This document shows positions 1-10,880 of a stretch of DNA of 64,000 nt, one piece after another. The stretch's first letter is position 1. Each line of letters starts with the position of its first letter. Source of the DNA: Apodemus sylvaticus (lineage: Eukaryota > Chordata > Mammalia > Rodentia > Muridae); assembly GCF_947179515.1 (NCBI RefSeq), contig NC_067491.1, positions 11,404,027-11,468,026 of the forward strand, written 5' to 3'. Both the position numbers and the translations under genes were made by a program. A model generated the notes under the pieces. The model saw nothing but the letters and a program-made list of their open reading frames with translations. It did not search any database and was not told the origin of the DNA.

Positions 1-340
1 GTTCCCACTTTCCAGATTGGAATGCAATTGAGGAACATTTAATTTGCCAGAGGTACCGTAGTGAGAGGCCGGCCAGTACGAGGCACGGGCTATACTCCAA
101 CGCCACAGAAGTGGTTTTGGTCTTGATGTGGTCAAGAGAAGGTCGGGAGCCACTGAGAATGATGGGGTCAGATAGGACAGTGTACGGGAACTCTGAGCAG
201 CAGAGGGAGGCCAATTTCAAAAGTTTTCTTTTATATTCTTTCCTTAGCATGTTGGAAGATTCATGGATTTACAGGGAAGGAAGAAGTGAAAGCTATTAGA
301 TTTATGGATTGTAGCATGACACAGGATGTGCTGGAATGAC
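1..340. other. Unique sequence, no recognised feature
   Basis: No repeat signature, splice-site pair or coding frame stands out. The short open frames have no recognisable protein features. Confidence 0.5.
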
Positions 341-344
341 ATAC

Positions 345-660
345 TGGAGTGTATGTGTGTACATGTGCATACATGTATGTGTGCATGCAGAGGTCAGAGG
401 TCAGAGGTCGGAGCTGGGTGTCATTCACCAGGAATGCCATTTTCCCAACGTGTATGTGAGGACAGATCTCTCACTGGCCTGGGGCTTGCTGGCTGGGCTA
501 TGCTGGCTGGCTGGCTAGGCCCAGAGATCTTCCCTCTCAGTTTCTTGCACAGTGGAGTTGCAAGGACTGGCCGCTACACCTTGCCCTTTATGTGGGTCAG
601 GGAGTTAGACTCAGGTCCTCATTTCTGCAAAGTAAAACTTTATTGACTGAGTCATCTTCC
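345..660 (-). repeat. Rodent SINE-like composite repeat (B3-related)
   Basis: The block starts with TG-rich sequence and an AGAGGTCAGAGGTC run and contains CTCTCACTGGCCTGG. It ends in a tRNA-derived tail, ACTGAGTCATCTTCCCAAC, in the reverse orientation typical of B2/B3 elements. Related blocks lie near 18.03 and 22.86 kb. It is old and diverged; the exact subfamily is not assigned. Confidence 0.5.
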
Positions 661-715
661 CAACAAAGAACAAAGTATGATGTGTTTTTATTCTTTATCT
701 TAAACTTTCTGGGCA

Positions 716-717
<2 letters not shown>

Positions 718-764
<47 letters not shown>
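718..764. repeat. (TG)n microsatellite
   Basis: About 22 uninterrupted TG units. It is likely to be length-polymorphic. Confidence 0.97.
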
Positions 765-768
<4 letters not shown>

Positions 769-774
769 TAAAAA

Positions 775-842
775 AATACAGAACCTCAGTGTTAGAGTGC
801 TTGTTTAGTATATTCAAGGCCCTGGGTTCAATAATCAGCAGT
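775..842 (+). repeat. ID/B4-type tRNA-derived SINE fragment
   Basis: CCTCAGTGTTAGAGTGCTTG followed by CAAGGCCCTGGGTTCAATAA matches the layout of the A and B boxes of the tRNA-Ala-derived ID/B4 head. It directly follows the (TG)n tract. It is diverged and has no intact A-tail. Confidence 0.65.
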
Positions 843-844
843 GT

Positions 845-1464
845 ATTAACAAATCCTAAAAAGAAGAAGTGTCCTCTCGATTAGCATAAGAACCTAACTT
901 ATCAATAGACATACAGAAATGGTGTCCATTTCTTCCTGATGTGATGTGACCTGGGTCACCTGCCTGCACTGTGGGCATGCTGGTGCCGGAGTGGCAAGGA
1001 TGGGGGTCGATTTTCTTTTTAACTTGCGGTTGTCCCTTAGTGGAGCCATGCGATAGATGTGTAAGTCTTTGGAATTAAACACCTGAGGGGGAAGGCTTCC
1101 TTTCCTGGGAGCCTTTTTCATTTCTTCTCCTGTTCTGTCAGGAGGGGAAGTAAGTTACTTTTGCCACAAAAAGCCTGCCACCTCAAGGGGTTCTAAGGGG
1201 TTCTAAGCCTGGATAGAAGCAAGGGTCCTTTGATTCTTACAAACCGATACTCCTGTGTGTGTGTGTGTGTGTGTGTGTGCTCTTACAAACTGTGAGCATA
1301 CAGAGGATTGGGAGGGATCCAGGTGGACTTTTCAATGTTACCAGTCGAAGCTAGTTCTTACAGCCAGTTACTAGTTAACTTAATGGAACAAAATGCTACT
1401 GGCTGCTATATCCATGAAACTTAGTGATGTAGACTTACTAATACATCTTGTGGATTTACTGCTA
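845..1464. other. Unique sequence with one (TG)n tract
   Basis: Holds a (TG)13 tract at about 1253-1280 and an 11-bp tandem doublet (AAGGGGTTCT-type) near 1186-1207. Nothing else is recognised. Confidence 0.5.
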
Positions 1465-1620
1465 CATCTTTGGTTTTCTGAGTCTGGGTCTCATGTGGTT
1501 CAGTCTGGTCTCAAACTTGATATGTGTCACATACCTGAGGCTGGACTTGAACTCTTGATCCTCCTGCCTCAACCTCCAGTGTGCTAGGCTTCTAGGTGTG
1601 TGCTAGCCACCACCCCCAAT
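1465..1620 (-). repeat. Old B1-type SINE (7SL-derived)
   Basis: Reverse-strand B1 features are present: GAGTCTGGGTCTCATG, then CTTGAACTCTTGATCCTCC and TGCCTCAACCTCCAGTGTGC. The high divergence and missing A-tail point to an early B1 or proto-B1 copy. Confidence 0.65.
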
Positions 1621-1904
1621 TTATTGTTCTTTTAGCTAAAAAATAGCAGGTAAAATATGTAAGTCTAAGAAAAGTTATTTTTCAAAAGCACACAGAACCA
1701 CATTGAGTAGCTTTCTTTACATCAAGTGTGAGAGAGATGCATTGTTGCAGACAGCGGTCCCCAGGTGTTTCCTTGAGGGCATATTTTCACTGTTCTATAA
1801 CCCTTTGGTGTTATTGACTGATTGCTATTGATTGGTCAGGTGTCCTGGTCAATCTCAGTCAAGAATGCACACGTAGAACCCTAGCTGTGCAGCCACCAAC
1901 CTTG

Positions 1905-1982
1905 TGTGCATGTGTGTGAGTGTCTGTGTGTGTGTCTGTGTCTGTGTGTGTGTGTATGTCTGTGTGTGTGTCTGTGTGTGTT
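1905..1982. repeat. Interrupted (TG)n/(TCTG)n microsatellite
   Basis: TG units interspersed with TCTG. A long Cys/Val/Leu-rich frame across it is a translation artefact. Confidence 0.92.
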
Positions 1983-2730
1983 TCATAGCTCCTTTTATAT
2001 CTTGTTCAGATTTCTTCCAACATCATATTTCTTTAAAGATAATAACTTGCTCAATATCTCTCCTTTATTAATTTTTCCCACAATAAGACCAGTTACTCAT
2101 TTTCTGGCGTCTGCCTTGGCTCTAAGAGACTTTAAGCTCACAAGAACTCAAGGCCAGACATAGTACGGATATCTGATGAAATCTGGTATTTTCCCCAAAC
2201 AGCAATGAATCACTTGGGAATGATGGGTCACGGGTCTGTCTCTTCCTCTTGGTAGTTTTGTATTCCGTTGTTACAATATGGCAGTTTTTGGTTTGTTTTG
2301 GTAAGTTCTCCTTCTGTCTCACCTCAGTTACCGTGTCTAATCACTCTAAGTTTGCCAAAGCACCAGCCTTTCTATTTTCTTCCACCATATTAGCGTTTTT
2401 TGTTTTCAACGTGAAAGTAATCCGAGGAGGAAAGTCTTTCAGGTCCTCCCTTCCATGAGGGTTTGCATTAGAGAACTCCATGTTTGTTCGTTTTTCTAGA
2501 AAAATGTCAGTTTGACACCTGAGATTTGCTAGATATAAATGCTACTTAATGTAATTGAGCAGTCACCTTAAAACAAAATAAAAACCATATGACGTTTAAC
2601 TGTAGCCAAGAGCTCTTGACCATACTCCATGAGGTTACCAAATGTGCGCCATTTCTCATTAGGAGTGGAAGTAGAAGCTGACAGAATCTTCTCAGAATAC
2701 CATTAGAACATTTAGAGCAGTCCGACCAGA
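1983..2730. other. Unique sequence, no recognised feature
   Basis: AT-rich sequence with only short frames. No repeat family or conserved-looking block was recognised by eye. Confidence 0.45.
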
Positions 2731-2734
2731 GGCT

Positions 2735-2830
2735 GGTGGGGCGGCTCAGTGCTAGAACATGTCCTTGGCATGACTGAGGCCCTGGATTCGAGTCCTCCAC
2801 CCCAGCACACAGACCCTGTGAAATAATCGA
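2735..2830 (+). repeat. ID/B4-type SINE
   Basis: GGGGCGGCTCAGTGCTAGAAC, then GAGGCCCTGGATTCGAGTCC and CACCCCAGCACA follow the ID/B4 head, including a near-canonical B box (GATTCGAGTCC). Confidence 0.7.
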
Positions 2831-3029
2831 GGGTAAATATATGAATCTATGCATCATCCTGCTCGCCATAGTTTCTTTAAACCAAGGAATTTATAAACAT
2901 AAAGAAATTTATAAACATTTATAAGTTATGAATACCAGATTCAGGAAATAATCAAAACAGGCATGGTACATAAAAGGGTTATATTATGGAGCTAGCTACT
3001 AAAAACCTCTAATTTTCTAATTTTTGGGG

Positions 3030-3178
3030 TTTGTTTTGGATTTTTGAGAGCAGGTTTCTCTGTGTAGCCCTAGCTAACCTAGCTTTGTCTCTGTAGACCA
3101 GGCTGGCTTCAAACTCATAGACGTCTACCTGCCTCTGCCTCCAGAGTGCTGGGATTAAAGGTGTGTGGCACCACCACA
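3030..3178 (-). repeat. B1 SINE (older subfamily)
   Basis: Reverse B1 order: TTTTTGAGAGCAGGTTTCTC, TGTGTAGCCCTAGC, AGACCAGGCTGGCTTCAAAC, AGTGCTGGGATTAAAGGTGT. A small insertion after the GTAGCCC block and several substitutions mark it as old. It is followed by AT-rich low-complexity DNA to about 3245. Confidence 0.85.
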
Positions 3179-3249
3179 GTATACATTATTATATGGGGGG
3201 AGGGCATCCAATGTATATAATATACGTAATATACATGGGGTAACATAAC

Positions 3250-3810
3250 ATATATACCCAAATATTGTAATCACGATTTCTGGTAGAACACAATGATCAA
3301 TTAAAAAAACGTTTATTGAACACTTATAGCTTCTGAACTATATTAGTGAGTTCCTAATATATTAGTGTGAAATACAGTGTGCCAGAGGTAACCCCACCTC
3401 TGGGTGAGCTCTCAGACACCATGTTTTATCTGTTGCCATAGTGACATTACTTTACAATAAGGAAGACATTCTTAAACCCACTCTAAACTGTAATTATTTG
3501 TGTAAGTACTTTGTTTAATCTCTGTTCTCCATAGACGATGGTTCTTAAAGATCCTATCTGCCGTATACACACACCAGCCTCGGTGCTGAGCACGGTGCCA
3601 AGCAAATAGTAAATGCTCAGTCAATATTTGTTTCAGCCCACAAAGCTCAGATAACTCTTATTTCAGTTTCTTAGCAGGAATGCCACCAGTGAGAAAGCTG
3701 TTGGGGCATTATTGGCTGCCCCTGCCCCTGGGTGGGAATTTGTGCTATCGATGCTGAAGGGAGGTAAATATGGAGATTTCATGGTGTTAAATAATATGTT
3801 GTTGAACCAG
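3250..3810. other. Unique sequence with a possible MIR/L2 remnant
   Basis: At about 3575-3640 the order GAGCACGGTGCCAAGCAAAT, then AAATGCTCAGTCAATATTTG resembles the end of mammalian-wide MIR or L2 elements. The rest is unassigned. Confidence 0.4.

Positions 3811-3813
<3 letters not shown>

Positions 3814-3845
<32 letters not shown>
3814..3845. repeat. (TG)n microsatellite
   Basis: About 14 TG units followed by a degraded GTTTGTGG edge. Confidence 0.95.
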
Positions 3846-4472
3846 TGGTTTGTGGTTTTTCTTGCCGTATTATATGCACTAAAGTACTGATATTTCTTTA
3901 ATTTTTTTTAAGTTGGAATTCTCAGGTTTTAGAATAAGAGTACCATAAGATTATAAGATTATGGCAGAGACACCCTGTTTGTAAAGTTAGAATTTTAAGC
4001 AAGAATATGCCTACTTGTAGTCTAGAAAGGTATTTGGCCAGGATAATAGAAGAACCCAGCAGCCTTTGAAAAGACCTAATGAGAGTCTACGGTTGACTTT
4101 AAACCTCTGCCTTGTCTGAAGTTTCTTACTTGTGTGCCATCGCATCCCAAGGCTCTCCCATAACTGACAAAGCGCAGAACTCTGTGCAAGTTGCCAGCTG
4201 CTGTTTACAAAACCAAATGATAAAAATTCCCTTAATGAAAGTAATGTGCTGACAGAAGCAGTTCTTGTTTAAAACACAACCGCGGTGTTTACTGTGTCTC
4301 CCCGAGACAGCTCTGCAGAGTAAGTTTCAGTCACTGGGAAGTCGGGCAAAACAGTACTTCCGGAAAGAAATGTGGGTGTATTTACACAGAAACCACCATA
4401 AAATTTTAGAAGAGCCTTTTTATGAAGGTCTCTTGTTTTATAGGGCTAAACCAGGATGACAAAGACATGGAA

Positions 4473-4590
4473 GGTGTGTGTGTGTGTACATATACATTCA
4501 TATACATCATATATATATATATACATCATATACATCATATACATATACATATATACACACACACACACATACACATACACATATACAGTG
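4473..4590. repeat. Compound (TG)n-(AT/CATA)n-(CA)n microsatellite
   Basis: Short (TG) units run into CATATA/CATCATATA units and then (CA)n. Alternating purine-pyrimidine sequence covers most of the 118 bp. A second pure (TG)n tract lies less than 100 bp downstream. Confidence 0.93.
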
Positions 4591-4674
4591 CAAATAAGAC
4601 TGGGCACCTGAGGAAGGTAGTATCAGGAAGCCACAGGCTGTGCGCTCCTCGAGACCCTCGAATCCTCCTGATAG

Positions 4675-4676
<2 letters not shown>

Positions 4677-4721
<45 letters not shown>
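4677..4721. repeat. (TG)n microsatellite
   Basis: About 21 TG units. Hairpin pairing with the (CA)n part of the upstream compound tract is possible. Confidence 0.96.
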
Positions 4722-4839
4722 CCATCCTAGGATAGGAGAGAATAATCAGTAACTTAATGCAATCAGAGGCTCGGGAGCCTGTTGTGGGAAGTAGCGCTTG
4801 GCAAAGCCCGCGATCCTCCTGTAAATGCATGTTAATCAT

Positions 4840-5000
4840 GTTTATCAGTCACTTGTGCTATCTTTATTACAAAATTTGCATATTTATGACCCCGTAAATA
4901 TGTTTAATGGTAAAATTACAGTGTTTATGGAACTCGGCTTCCAAAATGGATGCACCCCTTTTGATGGAGAAGAATTATGTTTAAAGACTGTGAGATTCTA
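4840..5000. other. Unique AT-rich block, possible conserved element
   Basis: A repeat-free stretch with an octamer-like TTTGCATATTTATGA and the simple motifs GTAAATATG (forkhead-like) and AAAATTACAG. This composition is common in conserved vertebrate enhancers. It is inference from appearance only. Confidence 0.25.
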
Positions 5001-5269
5001 GAGACTTCCACCCTTTAGCAGTAGTTCACGTCCTGTGGGACAGGGGCTTCCTCAGACCAGACTCCTCTGGCAAGAAGCAGGATGTAGGGAAAAAACAAAC
5101 AAAAAAAACTTCAAAGACAAATGTGATTTAGATAGTCTTTGTGCAAAAATATATCACCAGCTGGAGCAATGTTAGCTTTTAAGGCCAGGTACAATTTATC
5201 TACATCCTTAGAATGGCTGTACTCTTATCTGCTGGGAGAGCTGATGGTTAGGCTTTCTCTCCTTGGCCC

Positions 5270-5600
5270 AAAACACAAACTAGAATCACCTGTGAAAGAA
5301 GAAACTTCAACTGAGGGATTGCCTCCGCACATTGGCTACCTGGCATATCTGAGTCTAGTTCCCAGTGCATGGGCCGCCCATGGTCAGGTGGCCCTGGGTT
5401 TTAGAAGAAAGCAGGCTCAGAAAGACAGATATTCCTCTGGGGGGTTACCTTGCTCTAACAAAGTCTCTGCCTCAGCTTCCTGCCTGGGTTCCTGCCCTGG
5501 CTTCTCTGGGTGATGATATATTGCAATTTGTAAGTCATAAACCCTTTCCTTCCCAGTCCATGTTTTATCCTGGCAACATAAAACAAACTAGTATAGATGT
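5270..5600 (+). repeat. Rodent ~400-bp interspersed repeat (family unnamed)
   Basis: Shares a fixed order of blocks with copies near 21.8, 32.2 and 50.5 kb: a GAGGGATTGCCTCC-like block, GAAAGCAGGCTCAG, TTCCTGCCCTGGCTTCTCTG, ATGATGATAT and ATAAACCCTTTCCTTCCC, then TATGTTTTATCCTGGCAACA-like sequence. Identity to the other copies is modest, so it is an old copy. I cannot assign a family name safely. Confidence 0.6.
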
Positions 5601-5604
5601 TTTT

Positions 5605-5720
5605 AAATTTATATTTGTTTCTTTATTTTATTGTGTGTCTATCCGCATGTGTGGAGGGCAGAGGACAACTTGAGGGTGTTAGTTCTCTCCGTCCACCATG
5701 TGGGTCGCCCTGCTTGGGTA
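5605..5720 (-). repeat. B3 SINE fragment
   Basis: TTTATTGTGTGTCTAT, GGAGGGCAGAGGACAACTTG and TTCTCTCCGTCCACCATGTG are the distal B3 body in reverse orientation. The tRNA-like end is missing. Confidence 0.7.
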
Positions 5721-5838
5721 TTGTTATTGAATCCTTGCTATTTGTTTATATATGAACCAGACTTTCAAATCGAATGGCACTTCTTAAAGGAAAGTGACCT
5801 GTGTGAAGATGCCTTTTTAGTTTTCTAATCTCTACTTA

Positions 5839-5840
<2 letters not shown>

Positions 5841-5880
<40 letters not shown>

Positions 5881-5882
5881 CT
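5841..5882. repeat. (TG)n-(CG)n microsatellite
   Basis: About 17 TG units ending in GCGCGCGC. The junction of alternating TG with CG is a classic Z-DNA-prone composition. Confidence 0.95.
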
Positions 5883-6254
5883 GCTTGGATGCATGTGTGC
5901 ATGTGGGTATGTTAGGAAAATTTGCCTTGCTGTTTTCTGTTTTGCAAATGCAAACCCACGGAAAAGGTATTAAAGGTATTTCCTTCCCCTATTGGGAGGA
6001 TATGTGTGTTGGAGAATATAATGTAATAGGAAAATACAGTTATTAGACTTCCAAAAAAAAAAACCCCAAAAAACAGCCTGTAACTGAGATGTGTCTGTCA
6101 TTATTTTTCCCTCCCTGTCCTTTGTTAACGTGGACACAGGACTCATTCACGTAAGTAGGTTAGGGGACAGGTGCAGCCTTGTTCTCAGAAGTACCAGTGA
6201 CATTCCCAGCCTCTGCCTACTTCCTTTGGATTCCCATAATATTAAAAAAGAAAT

Positions 6255-6418
6255 TGCTGGGCAGTGGTGGCACACGCCTTTAATCCCAGCACTTGGGAGG
6301 TAGAGGCAGGCAGATTTCTGAGTTTGGGGCCAGCCTGGTCTACAGAGTGAGTTCCTGAACAGCCAGGGCTACACAGAGAAACCCTGTCTCGGAAAAAAAC
6401 ACAAACAAACAAACAAAT
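6255..6418 (+). repeat. B1 SINE with A-rich tail
   Basis: Nearly complete B1: GCTGGGCAGTGGTGGCACAC, TTTAATCCCAGCACTTGGGA, GGCCAGCCTGGTCTACAGAG, ending ACCCTGTCTCGG plus an A-rich tail with (AAAC)n units. The B box (AGTTTGGGGCC) departs from GAGTTCGAGGCC, so internal Pol III promoter strength is probably reduced. Confidence 0.95.
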
Positions 6419-6419
6419 T

Positions 6420-7117
6420 GTCATTCATAAAAACAGGGTGGTTTCAGCTGATGTCTTCTTAAAGGGTCCTGGGAGGGTGAGCTCAGGGTCACTGTTGAAA
6501 CCAAGCCCTGCTATAAAGTCAGAGAAGCTTCAGTAATTCAGTAAAGCCTCAGGGCCTGGCTGCCCCTGTGTGGACAGGACGCCAACTTGAAGGTGCCAGG
6601 GCCACTCACCAGGCCCTCCTCTTGGAGAAAGTGCATCCAGCCTGCAAGCCAGCCTCTCTCTGTCTTACTGTGACCAGGTCGGAGATTTGCTGTCTGGTTC
6701 TCAGTCCTGAGACTGCAGTGTGATGGACCATTGATAGGGATGTCCTTGTGGCTTCCGGGTAAAGCAGAGGCCCACAAGCTCTGTGGAGAGACAGAGAGCC
6801 AATACATGAAGACTTGTTGGCTACTCCCTGTCACAGCCACTCAAATGCTATTGTCAAGGCCAAGAGTATATGCTATGTAGTTAGACGGTGGCCATGTTCT
6901 AGTAAGGCCTACTTTTGTGGAAACAGATTCCAGCTTGCTGACGCCTGGTGCAGAACAGAGCGTGTCAGCATATCCCCCTTTAAAGCTGATGATGAATTCT
7001 TGTCCCCAGCGTCCTAACAGTGATGTTTGGCACCTCTATTCATTTAAAGCACCGAGCTTAGCTCTTCAGTCAGATGAACCCAATCAACTGAAGGTCTCAA
7101 AACTCCCAGGAGGCCTC
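6420..7117. other. Unique sequence, no recognised feature
   Basis: GC-moderate sequence without repeat hallmarks. Frames of up to 100 codons carry no recognisable motif. Confidence 0.45.
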
Positions 7118-7245
7118 CGCATACTGGTGCGCATCTGTGATCCCAGTGCTCAGGAGACTGGAGTGTGAGGATTGTTATGGATTCAAGGTCAGCCCGAAGC
7201 TCGTGAGAAGACCCTTTACCAAAACAAAACAGAACAAAATAACCT
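7118..7245 (+). repeat. Proto-B1/old B1 SINE
   Basis: TGGTGCGCATCTGTGATCCC, AGTGCTCAGGAGACTGGAGT and GGATTCAAGGTCAGCC, ending in an (AAAAC)-rich tail, give the B1 order with heavy divergence. Confidence 0.75.
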
Positions 7246-7335
7246 GAAGTTGAGAATCATCTTGATGTCTATTTAGAAACACTTTATTGTTTTTTGTTGT
7301 TGTTGTACTGTTTTTTTTTCTTTAAAAGAAATTAA

Positions 7336-7520
7336 TTTAGACAGGGTCTCATGTATCCCAGGCTAGCATGGAATTTACTGTGTCTCTGAGGATTAACCTT
7401 GAACTTCTGATTCTCCCGCCTCTAATACCTACTGGGATTACAGGTGTGATTTGTCTTGTGGGAGATGGACCCCAGAGCCTCACGCATGCTAGGTGACATA
7501 CCCAACCAGTCTTGTGTCTT
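7336..7520 (-). repeat. B4/RSINE1-type SINE
   Basis: Reverse orientation: first a B1-like part (GACAGGGTCTCATGTATCCC, ACTGGGATTACAGGTGTGAT), then an ID-like part (GGACCCCAGAGCCTCACGCA, TGCTAGG). A 7SL-derived part fused to a tRNA-like part is the definition of B4/RSINE1. Confidence 0.8.
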
Positions 7521-7639
7521 GTTTGTTTTAGAGGGGAAGCTATATTTCTATGTGCTCATATACTAAAAATCATTTTGAGTTGTACCTTTCAGACTGTGAT
7601 GGACTAACTTTTTTTTTAATTGTTAGAGACTGATGTTTC

Positions 7640-7805
7640 CATAAACTGTAGTAAAAATTAATTAATACAAAAATTACAACTTTTACAATTGTAATTGATA
7701 CAACATTTATGACAACATTAATTTTACAGAATTAATTACAAATTTAAAATAATATAATCATTGTATTACAATTGTTACAAATTAATACAAAAATTAAATA
7801 AGCAA
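7640..7805. repeat. AT-rich low-complexity block with short repeats
   Basis: Built from AATTAATACAAAAATTA (near 7658 and again near 7783), ACAATTGTAATT and related words. It is strongly AT-rich and partly self-complementary. Confidence 0.75.
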
Positions 7806-7879
7806 AGATACTCATGTACACAAGCTCTTAGTTTTTTTTTTCAATAAAACATACAAGCCCCTCCCAACAAGGTTTCTCT

Positions 7880-8065
7880 TTTAAAATATTTTTCATGACC
7901 TTTATTCATCTTGTGTTATGTGTACATGTACCCAACGTGGGGCTCAGAGGACAGGGCACTGTTCCTCTCCTGACACCACAGAAATACTGACTGTGAATTC
8001 AGAATGCACATGTTAGCTTGTTGGCACACGCCTCTGCTCAGCCATCTTGCTGCGCTGCGCCAGAA
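7880..8065 (-). repeat. B3 SINE
   Basis: Reverse orientation: ATTCATCTTGTGTTATGTGT, GGGGCTCAGAGGACAGGGCA, and the tRNA-like end TCTGCTCAGCCATCTTGCTG. It is old. Confidence 0.75.
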
Positions 8066-9425
8066 ACAAGGTTTCTGGTTTCCTTAGCAGGCTGGTCCTG
8101 GTCATGGGCTGCACTTGTAGCATGGGACTGGCAGGAAGCAAGTTCATGGGAATTCATGCAATAGGCTTACACCCGTCTCCCTGGATTGAACTGGCCACTA
8201 AGTAGATGCGGTTGTCTCGTCTTTAGTAGAGTTGCCAGCTGTAAGTTAAGGACGCACTTCTCCAAACTTGAGTTCAGTCAGCTGCACTCCAGAATGCCAG
8301 CCCGTGTGTTTTGAGATACCTGAACTTATGAAACACTCAGATGTTTGCTCCACACGAAGACATCCCTGGGTTGCAGTGTCTCAGTCAACAGGGCGTCCAT
8401 GGGCTCCTGCACTAAGAATCCATATCTCACAGGGTGCAGAACTGCAGACCTCCCGTCCTCCCTCCCAATCCCTCACTACATTCCTAGCTCTGGAAACATC
8501 TCCTATAACCTCTAAAGCTTCGGATTCTATTGCTGCTATCTTCTGTGGCACCTCCATAGATCTGTGGCTTTGCAAGACTCGGGGGAACCTTACCCTGTTT
8601 TGGGCTCCTTGACTAGACCCCAGGCACGCCCCGAAAAGGTGTCGATGTGTGAGTGAGTGAGGGGTAATGCTTTCCAGACCTCTCACCAGCGAGACATCCT
8701 TTATCAGTGTGCTCTTCAGTTTGTGAGGGCCCCTCTCAAAAATATAACCAGATTGGACTGGGGGAGGGAGGGGAGGGGAGGGCGTCACTCCAGGAGAACA
8801 CATTGCTGTCAACGCTTCTACAGTGCCATAGCCCAAACACGGGCTGCGTGTTTGGGGAAGTGTTTTTCTCTTCTCTTGTATTCTGTTGCTGACTGCTTGG
8901 CAGGAGGAGACCAGCCAGCATGGGGCCACCACCCAAGGGACTGTCACACTGAGTCTCTGGAAACCATCAAGGCCACACCTTAAGTTAGTTGACATCCAGG
9001 GCCTTTGAGCTCTTGAGATTATAGATAGTAGTTTTATGGAATGGACAGAGGATTGTGCGGGTGCTTGGCTGGGCTGGGACATAAGCAGCATTTGCATGAT
9101 ATAAACAATCTCTAGTGTAGAGCATTGACTGGCGATGGTTGGTTATTTTATGATATACCAAATGATACCTGTGAGGGGACCATGCGGCAGTTTTAGGATT
9201 TCATTTGCATCATAAAAGGCATCTGAAAGGGAGAAAATGTTTTCCCCAAATAAGCATTTTTTTTTTTTGGTGTATAGTTTTAATTTTTTTCAAACCTTAT
9301 TTTTAATGATGGTTCTTGAATACTTTAACCTTCCTTCTAGCCCACCACCCGCCAAAGATAGTGGAAAAGAAAGGATGTGAGGGAAATGGACCCATTTGAA
9401 AGATTCTTTGGTGCAACTCTGTGTT
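8066..9425. other. Unique sequence; long chance frame inside
   Basis: Contains the longest open frame of the window (minus, 8381-9097, 238 codons). It shows no domain, no periodic composition and no exon-like boundary. A GGGAGGGGAGGGGAGGGAG-type G-rich tract lies at about 8760-8780. No repeat family was recognised. Confidence 0.5.
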
Positions 9426-9429
9426 GTCT

Positions 9430-10120
9430 GGAAATGGGCAGTTCAGTTCACGGGTCAGCAGGCAGTGGCAGCAAACATCCACAGATGTTTGATGAGAGAT
9501 CCCCTCACAAACATCTCACAGATACACCAGCAATCCAGTTCCGTAGAGTCAGGTTAGCAACAGCAGTGACACGACCCAGCACAGACAGCCAGGCCTCAGC
9601 CTGGGCTCAAGTCAGCAAGAGGGACACCAGGAGAAGTTCTTGGCTGTGCCCCTCTCTCTCAGAGACCCACAGGCGTCGCACAGCTGGCTGTACCAGCGAG
9701 CCAAGCTCTGTGTCCGTCACTCTGTGGAGTCCTGTTTATACACTCCCAACATCACGTGTCCTCCACGTGTCCTGCCTTAGCACATACATCCAATCAGCCA
9801 GAGTCCTCAGAAGAGGCAAGAAACTGCAGCACACCACCAGAAGTTTTTCGTGCATTTCTTTCAATGGAGTCCCTATGAATGCAGCTCAACTATACAGTGT
9901 AAGGCGGACCAGTACATGCATGTCGTTAGCAAAGAATCCTTCATCACATGTCCTTTCACATGCTTGCTTTAGCAGAACATCCTCTCTCCTGTGTCTGCTT
10001 CAGAGAAAGGGTCCCTCACGAGTCTGTCTGAGCCTTTCACACCTGTGTCCACTTTAACAAAACGTTCCTTCACATGTTTGCCCGAACAAACCACCATCCA
10101 ACCGACTTTCCAAAGGATCT
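9430..10120. other. Repetitive-looking block, possible old LTR
   Basis: From about 9930 a degenerate word recurs: CTTTCACATGCTTGC, then TTCACATGTTTGC, each followed by A-G-C-A-type sequence and AACATCC or ACCATCC. ACGTGTCC also occurs twice at 9757-9773. Such internal redundancy is usual in rodent LTRs, but I cannot name a family or define ends. A 226-codon plus-strand frame (9377-10057) across it has no recognisable protein motif. Confidence 0.3.
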
Positions 10121-10239
10121 TCAAGTTTCTACTTCAGTGGTGGGCTAGTTTTTTGGTTATGTTTTGTTTCAGAGAGAAGGGGAAAGCTGAAAACACTGAC
10201 TATACACCAGTTTTGACTGGGATGTCTAGATTCTTGTCT

Positions 10240-10390
10240 TGTCCCTCTGACTTTGTCTAGGTTACTAATGTATTTGAACCTTATTCTTCCTACCTATAAA
10301 ATGGGACTAGTGACAGTCTTGTGGTAGAAGTTACTAGGAAGTTAAATGTGCTAAGTCACTGAAAGCCATCAGCAGTGCTGTTATCTTAGC
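10240..10390 (-). repeat. MIR element
   Basis: CTATAAAATGGGACTAGTGA, then GAAGTTAAATGTGCTAAG, corresponds to the conserved MIR core read in reverse (the usual TGTAAAATGGG, then TTAAATGAGATAA). An ancient mammalian-wide SINE. Confidence 0.65.
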
Positions 10391-10639
10391 ATGTTTCATT
10401 CCCACTTGGGGTGGGTAGATTGTCAGTGTGTCTTTGGGAAGAAATGACACCCACCTTCAGAGAATCAATAACGGTTGTATTTGGAAACTACTTATGTGTG
10501 CAGAATACTAATTGCCATTTTTTTTCCTTTCTCCCAATGTGTGTTAGCATCATCTCTGGGAAGTTAGTGTCAACTTTTAAACACTTAAAATTAAAAGGTG
10601 GTTGGTTTACAGTTTACAAGACAGATTACTTGTAGGATG

Positions 10640-10760
10640 TGACCTCACACTTGTAACTCACTGGAACTGCAGTGAGGATCACTGGGGATTTAAAGGCCAG
10701 CTCGGACTCCATAGGGAAACCCCAACTCAAAACAAGACTACCCCAAACTTCAGTACACTA
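10640..10760 (+). repeat. Proto-B1 SINE
   Basis: CTTGTAACTCACTGGAACTG, AGGATCACTGGGGATTTAAA, GGCCAGCTCGGACTCCATAG, GGAAACCCCAACTCAAAACA: a shortened B1 order with its A-rich tail. Confidence 0.65.
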
Positions 10761-10817
10761 AAAGCAGACTTCATGCAAGTTCTAATTTGATGGAGTTACA
10801 AAACTTTAAAAATGAAG

Positions 10818-10880
10818 TGTGGATCCAGGGAGATGACTCGGTTGCTAAAGTACTTACCTTGAAAAATTGTGAAACCTACT
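10818..10880 (+). repeat. B2/B3 SINE 5' fragment
   Basis: GGATCCAGGGAGATGACTCG, then GTTGCTAAAGTACTTACCTT is the tRNA-like head of B2/B3. The body is missing. Confidence 0.55.

Noticed and set aside
4422..4839. Frames rich in Cys-Val, His-Thr or Tyr-Ile on both strands (also near 1.9, 12.4, 18.3-19.3, 41.2, 54.6 and 63.7 kb)
   Set aside because: These are translations of (TG)n, (CA)n, CATATA and GATA microsatellites.
8381..9097. 238-codon minus-strand open frame, the longest in the window
   Set aside because: No domain, signal, transmembrane or repeat pattern. Composition follows local DNA, opposite-strand frames overlap it, and no splice or promoter context fits. A chance frame in GC-moderate DNA is more likely. 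PhyloCSF would decide.
9377..10057. 226-codon plus-strand frame
   Set aside because: Runs through a degenerate, LTR-like internally repeated block. Ser/Thr/Arg-rich with no recognisable motif.
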